A program made the position numbers and the translations under genes. From NCBI GenBank assembly GCA_009773975.1, contig VSMX01000035.1:1-18163 (forward strand): 18,163 nucleotides of DNA. Direction: 5' to 3'. The notes beneath the pieces were generated by a model. That model was given only the letters and a program-made list of their open reading frames with translations, was not told the origin of the DNA and ran no database searches. Numbering within the stretch: the stretch's first letter is position 1; the number at the start of each line of letters is the position of its first letter. Positions 14,759 through 18,163 of this stretch are shown here, piece after piece. The DNA comes from Desulfovibrio sp. (lineage in GTDB: Bacteria; Desulfobacterota; Desulfovibrionia; Desulfovibrionales; Desulfovibrionaceae).

Positions 14759-17700
14759 ATGAACAAGATAGAAAATATTCTTTCTAAAGATAACAGAATT
14801 TTTTTGCATCGGGCGAGCAATGCTGCATCTGCTGCAATTGCTGCCCAGGCTTTAAATATGGGACGGAGTGTTGTTCTGGTAGCAACATCCAAAGAAATGC
14901 TCCACAATTTGAATGCATTGACAAGATTATTCATTCCTGAAGCTTCCATGGCTGGTTTTTCCATTGCAATGCCCCTTTGGGAAAGAAAAGTTATCTCATT
15001 ATCCGGACGCGACGAGATTAAATCCAAAAATTCATGGGAGGGTCTCATTTCCTGCCTTTATGGATTATCATTGGGCAAAACTTTTTGTATTGTTTGTGAT
15101 ATTCAGTCATTACTATACAAGTATATGCCCCTGGGCTATTTTGCCTGTCATACTCTTGAAATTATAACTCAAATGGATTTGTCTCCGGAACTTATAATGG
15201 AGCAGGCAATAGAGTGGGGCTATGAGAGAACAGGCATGGTAACGCGACCGGGCGAAATTTCTCGGCGAGGTGATATTTTTGATATTATTCCTTGTGGTTA
15301 TTCGCGCCCCACAAGTATCGAATTTTTTGGGGATTGCATTGAAGAAATGCGATTGTTTGACCCCGAAAGTCAGCGTTCCATAACAAGCATGGAAACATTG
15401 ACCATTTTGCCAATTTCTCCAATCCCATTTTCAGGAAAATACTTTGATGAAGCCGGCGCATTGCTGAAAAAATTGAAAAAAGAGAAGAAATTAAATGAAA
15501 ATGAGGCTTATTCATTAAATAAAGCTCTTGAAGAAAGGAAGCCTGGCATCCTTCCAGGGCTAATCTGGAATTCTCCCACTCTTTTTGAAGAATGGCTGCC
15601 TGCTGAAACGCTCTGGATTATTCCTGGTGAAGCTGATAGCGTAGAAGAATTGACGCTTACAAGAAACAACCTGAAAAAAGAACTTGAAGATGAGGGCAAT
15701 TATCTACAACAACCTTCGAACGTTGCTTTAAGGAAAGCCTCCAAGCCATCTCCCTGGAACTGTTTTCAATGTATTATAAATGAACCTCTAAATGAGGCTC
15801 TGGTACCAGGTATTGATGCCAAAGGCGAGAACTTGCCAGAGCATCGCATTAGCAATTTTGAGGAATTATTTCCCGGTCAGGAAGCCAGGGAACGTCCCTG
15901 GCAGATATTTTTAACTGCACTGAAAAAGTGGCAGTATGAAAAAAAGCAGATTTTGTTAAGTTTTTCATCGGAACGGGGGAGAAAAAAATTTCTAAAGCTC
16001 ATTGAAAAGGAAAATATTATACCTTTTCTACGGTACTCTCCGGAACAAAATGGTATCTTCGCTTTGGTTTCGCCATTTTCCAAAGGTATGGATATCACAT
16101 GGAATGACAGTATCATACTTGGTGAAGATATAATATATCCCAGGGCTGAAAAGAAACATGTCCAGTCACGCAAGGCATTCAAAGGGCTTGACAGATTTGA
16201 TGATTTGAAAAACGGGGATCTCCTTGTACATAGAGATTATGGTATTGGAAAGTTTGCAGGCTTGCATCATCTGGAAATAAATAATGTTGCCAACGATTAT
16301 CTTTTACTCGAATACTCAGGGAAGGACAAATTATATGTCCCTGCGGATCGTATAGCTCTGGTTCAACGCTTCAAGGGGACCGAAGGCATAACTCCTTCTC
16401 TGGACAGGCTTGGCAGTGTGGCCTGGACGCAAGGAAAGGAAAAAGCAAGAAAAGCAATTGAGAAAATCGCTGCGGATCTTGTGGAAATGTATGCCTATAG
16501 AAAAGTTACCAAAGGTTTTCATTACGATCCACCCGGAGAATTGTTCAGAGAATTCGAAGCAACCTTTAATTATGAGGAAACACCCGATCAGGACAAAGCC
16601 ATTCAGGATGTCCTGGATGACATGGATAAAAAAGAACCAATGGACAGGCTAGTTTGCGGAGATGTAGGTTTCGGTAAAACAGAAGTTGCCTTGAGGGCCG
16701 CTTTCAGGGCAGCCTCAGAGGGACGCCAGGTTGTTTTATTGTGTCCAACCACTGTTCTGGCCGAACAGCATTATCAAACATTCAGATCCAGACTTGCCGG
16801 TTTTCCTGTAAATGTCGGGTTATTAAGTCGATTTGTACCCAAAGCCAAACAAAAACAAGTTTTAAAAGAATGTGAAACGGGGCAAATAGATATACTTGTG
16901 GGAACACACAGGCTTCTTTCCAATGATGTAAAATTGCCCAATCTTGCTTTGTTAATACTGGATGAAGAACAACGTTTTGGAGTAAGACATAAGGAAAAAC
17001 TTAAAGAAATCAAAAAAAATGTCGATGTTCTCACACTTACAGCCACTCCAATTCCCAGAACGCTTCAGCTTTCAATGTCAGGTATACGCGACCTTTCGAT
17101 AATTGAGACTCCACCACAAGACAGGCAGCCTGTGGCGTCAGCTGTTTTGCAGAGAGATGACGATATGTTGCGTAAAATTATTTTTCGGGAAATTGAACGA
17201 AAAGGCCAGGTTTTCTGGGTATATAATCGTATTCAGGGGCTTGAAAATGTTTATGAATATGTGCATAAGCTTGTGCCGGATGCCAGAATTGGAATAGCAC
17301 ATGGACAGATGTCCGAATCCGAACTTGAAACAACAATGCGGAAATTCTGGCATGGCGAGCTTGACATACTTGTGAGCACGTCAATAGTGGAATCTGGCCT
17401 GGATTTCCCACAAGCCAACACGCTGATAGTTGATCAAGCCCAGATGTTTGGTCTGGGACAACTCTATCAGCTCAGGGGAAGAGTAGGGAGAAGCGATAGA
17501 CAGGCGTATGCTTATTTTCTTGTTCCTGATGCAAAAAAACTTACTGATATTGCAGAGGAACGCTTGCGGATTATTTTGGAAATGGATTTTCTTGGAGCCG
17601 GATTTCAGGTTGCAATGGAAGATTTGCGATTGAGAGGAGCAGGGAATATTCTTGGTGAGGTACAGACTGGTCACATGAGCAGGGTAGGAATGGAACTTTA

Positions 17701-18163
17701 TCTCGAAATGCTTGAAGAAGCAGTCGCGAGATTGAAAGGACAACCACAAAATAATATGGTTGAAACTGAACTCACTCTTGGAATCCCGGCCCATATCCCC
17801 GATACTTATATAGAAAACAGTCAGGAACGACTTCGTTTTTACAAGATTTTAACTTCTGCGGAAGATATGACTGCACGGGAACAAACAGTCTTGTCTATAA
17901 GGGACAGATTTGGGCCTTTGCCAAAAGAATTACAAAATTTTGTTGATATACTAAACTTCAAACAATTTCTTTCTGCTTTGCAGGCTGAAAAAGCCGATAT
18001 ATCCTGTTCTACAATCAAAATATTTTGGTCAAAAGGCCAAAGTTCGGTTAATCCTCAAAAGCTTTTGTCTCTTGCAGAAACAAATTCTTCCATAACCTTG
18101 TTGCCTCCAAATGGAATACAATTTGATTTTAATGATACTATGTCATTTGCAGAAAATGTGGAT
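14759..18163 (+). CDS. mfd: Transcription-repair coupling factor Mfd (3' end cut by window)
   Basis: The frame is open for 1135 codons to the window edge; Mfd is usually about 1150 residues, so little is missing. Mfd removes RNA polymerase stalled at DNA lesions and recruits UvrA. The UvrB-like N-terminal region includes SRRGDIFDIIP near 168-178. The RNA-polymerase-interacting domain opens around NGDLLVHRDYGIGKFAG (His491). The RecG-like translocase motor has GDVGFGKTE from 634, DEEQRFGVRHKEK from 735, TATPIPRTLQLS from 761 and QLRGRVGRS from 904, and the start of the C-terminal D7 region follows. No frameshift was seen. The start is odd: ATG lies directly after the T-tract of the preceding terminator with no Shine-Dalgarno. 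The only other upstream in-frame choice is a TTG at 14714 that would encode the hairpin. Confidence 0.95.
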   Translation, partial: MNKIENILSKDNRIFLHRASNAASAAIAAQALNMGRSVVLVATSKEMLHNLNALTRLFIPEASMAGFSIAMPLWERKVISLSGRDEIKSKNSWEGLISCLYGLSLGKTFCIVCDIQSLLYKYMPLGYFACHTLEIITQMDLSPELIMEQAIEWGYERTGMVTRPGEISRRGDIFDIIPCGYSRPTSIEFFGDCIEEMRLFDPESQRSITSMETLTILPISPIPFSGKYFDEAGALLKKLKKEKKLNENEAYSLNKALEERKPGILPGLIWNSPTLFEEWLPAETLWIIPGEADSVEELTLTRNNLKKELEDEGNYLQQPSNVALRKASKPSPWNCFQCIINEPLNEALVPGIDAKGENLPEHRISNFEELFPGQEARERPWQIFLTALKKWQYEKKQILLSFSSERGRKKFLKLIEKENIIPFLRYSPEQNGIFALVSPFSKGMDITWNDSIILGEDIIYPRAEKKHVQSRKAFKGLDRFDDLKNGDLLVHRDYGIGKFAGLHHLEINNVANDYLLLEYSGKDKLYVPADRIALVQRFKGTEGITPSLDRLGSVAWTQGKEKARKAIEKIAADLVEMYAYRKVTKGFHYDPPGELFREFEATFNYEETPDQDKAIQDVLDDMDKKEPMDRLVCGDVGFGKTEVALRAAFRAASEGRQVVLLCPTTVLAEQHYQTFRSRLAGFPVNVGLLSRFVPKAKQKQVLKECETGQIDILVGTHRLLSNDVKLPNLALLILDEEQRFGVRHKEKLKEIKKNVDVLTLTATPIPRTLQLSMSGIRDLSIIETPPQDRQPVASAVLQRDDDMLRKIIFREIERKGQVFWVYNRIQGLENVYEYVHKLVPDARIGIAHGQMSESELETTMRKFWHGELDILVSTSIVESGLDFPQANTLIVDQAQMFGLGQLYQLRGRVGRSDRQAYAYFLVPDAKKLTDIAEERLRIILEMDFLGAGFQVAMEDLRLRGAGNILGEVQTGHMSRVGMELYLEMLEEAVARLKGQPQNNMVETELTLGIPAHIPDTYIENSQERLRFYKILTSAEDMTAREQTVLSIRDRFGPLPKELQNFVDILNFKQFLSALQAEKADISCSTIKIFWSKGQSSVNPQKLLSLAETNSSITLLPPNGIQFDFNDTMSFAENVD

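Noticed and set aside
1..18163. Mobile elements, CRISPR arrays, defence islands, tRNA or rRNA genes
   Set aside because: No transposase, integrase, regular direct-repeat array or tRNA-like cloverleaf was seen; the genes are mostly housekeeping.

Overview
This window looks like a housekeeping segment of a moderately low-GC (roughly 40-45% by eye) Gram-negative chromosome, most likely a Desulfovibrionales-type Desulfobacterota. The main clues are a 1191-residue phosphoenolpyruvate (PEP) synthase-like protein with large insertions, a short HesB/IscA-like protein with a Cys-Gly-rich tail, a PhoH-PgpH gene pair, and a sigma-54 type promoter. The lineage call is inference from remembered family patterns, not from a search.

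Layout. On the minus strand, bases 1-3171 hold phoH followed by a 7TM-HD phosphohydrolase (PgpH/YqfF family). The second gene starts inside the end of phoH and runs off the left edge. Diverging from phoH on the plus strand is an unrecognised 407-residue protein. It is built from five degenerate units of about 50 residues and is preceded by a very good -24/-12 (sigma-54) promoter. After a structured intergenic spacer and a 13-bp-stem terminator come gatB and nadK, both minus. A plus-strand giant PEP synthase-like gene (7416-10991) ends at a bidirectional terminator and faces greA (minus). The greA gene has an easily read sigma-70 promoter whose spacer is filled by a perfect palindrome, and a leader hairpin just before its ribosome binding site. 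A spacer of about 560 bases follows, with hairpins and one copy of a small palindromic repeat also found at 4573. Next come a plus-strand MprF-type flippase that lacks the lysyl-transferase domain, pyrR (minus, converging), a HesB/IscA-like gene (plus) and mfd (plus, running off the right edge only a few codons short of full length).

How the genes relate. Most are independent core functions: tRNA amidation (gatB), NADP synthesis (nadK), transcript cleavage (greA), pyrimidine control (pyrR), transcription-coupled repair (mfd), RNA-linked ATPase (phoH) and probable cyclic-dinucleotide turnover (7TM-HD). They lie mostly as one- or two-gene units separated by terminators. I see no phage, IS element, CRISPR array, tRNA or rRNA.

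The parts that look least described are the sigma-54-driven repeat protein, the synthase-less MprF, the insert-bearing PEP synthase-like enzyme, and the control region of greA.
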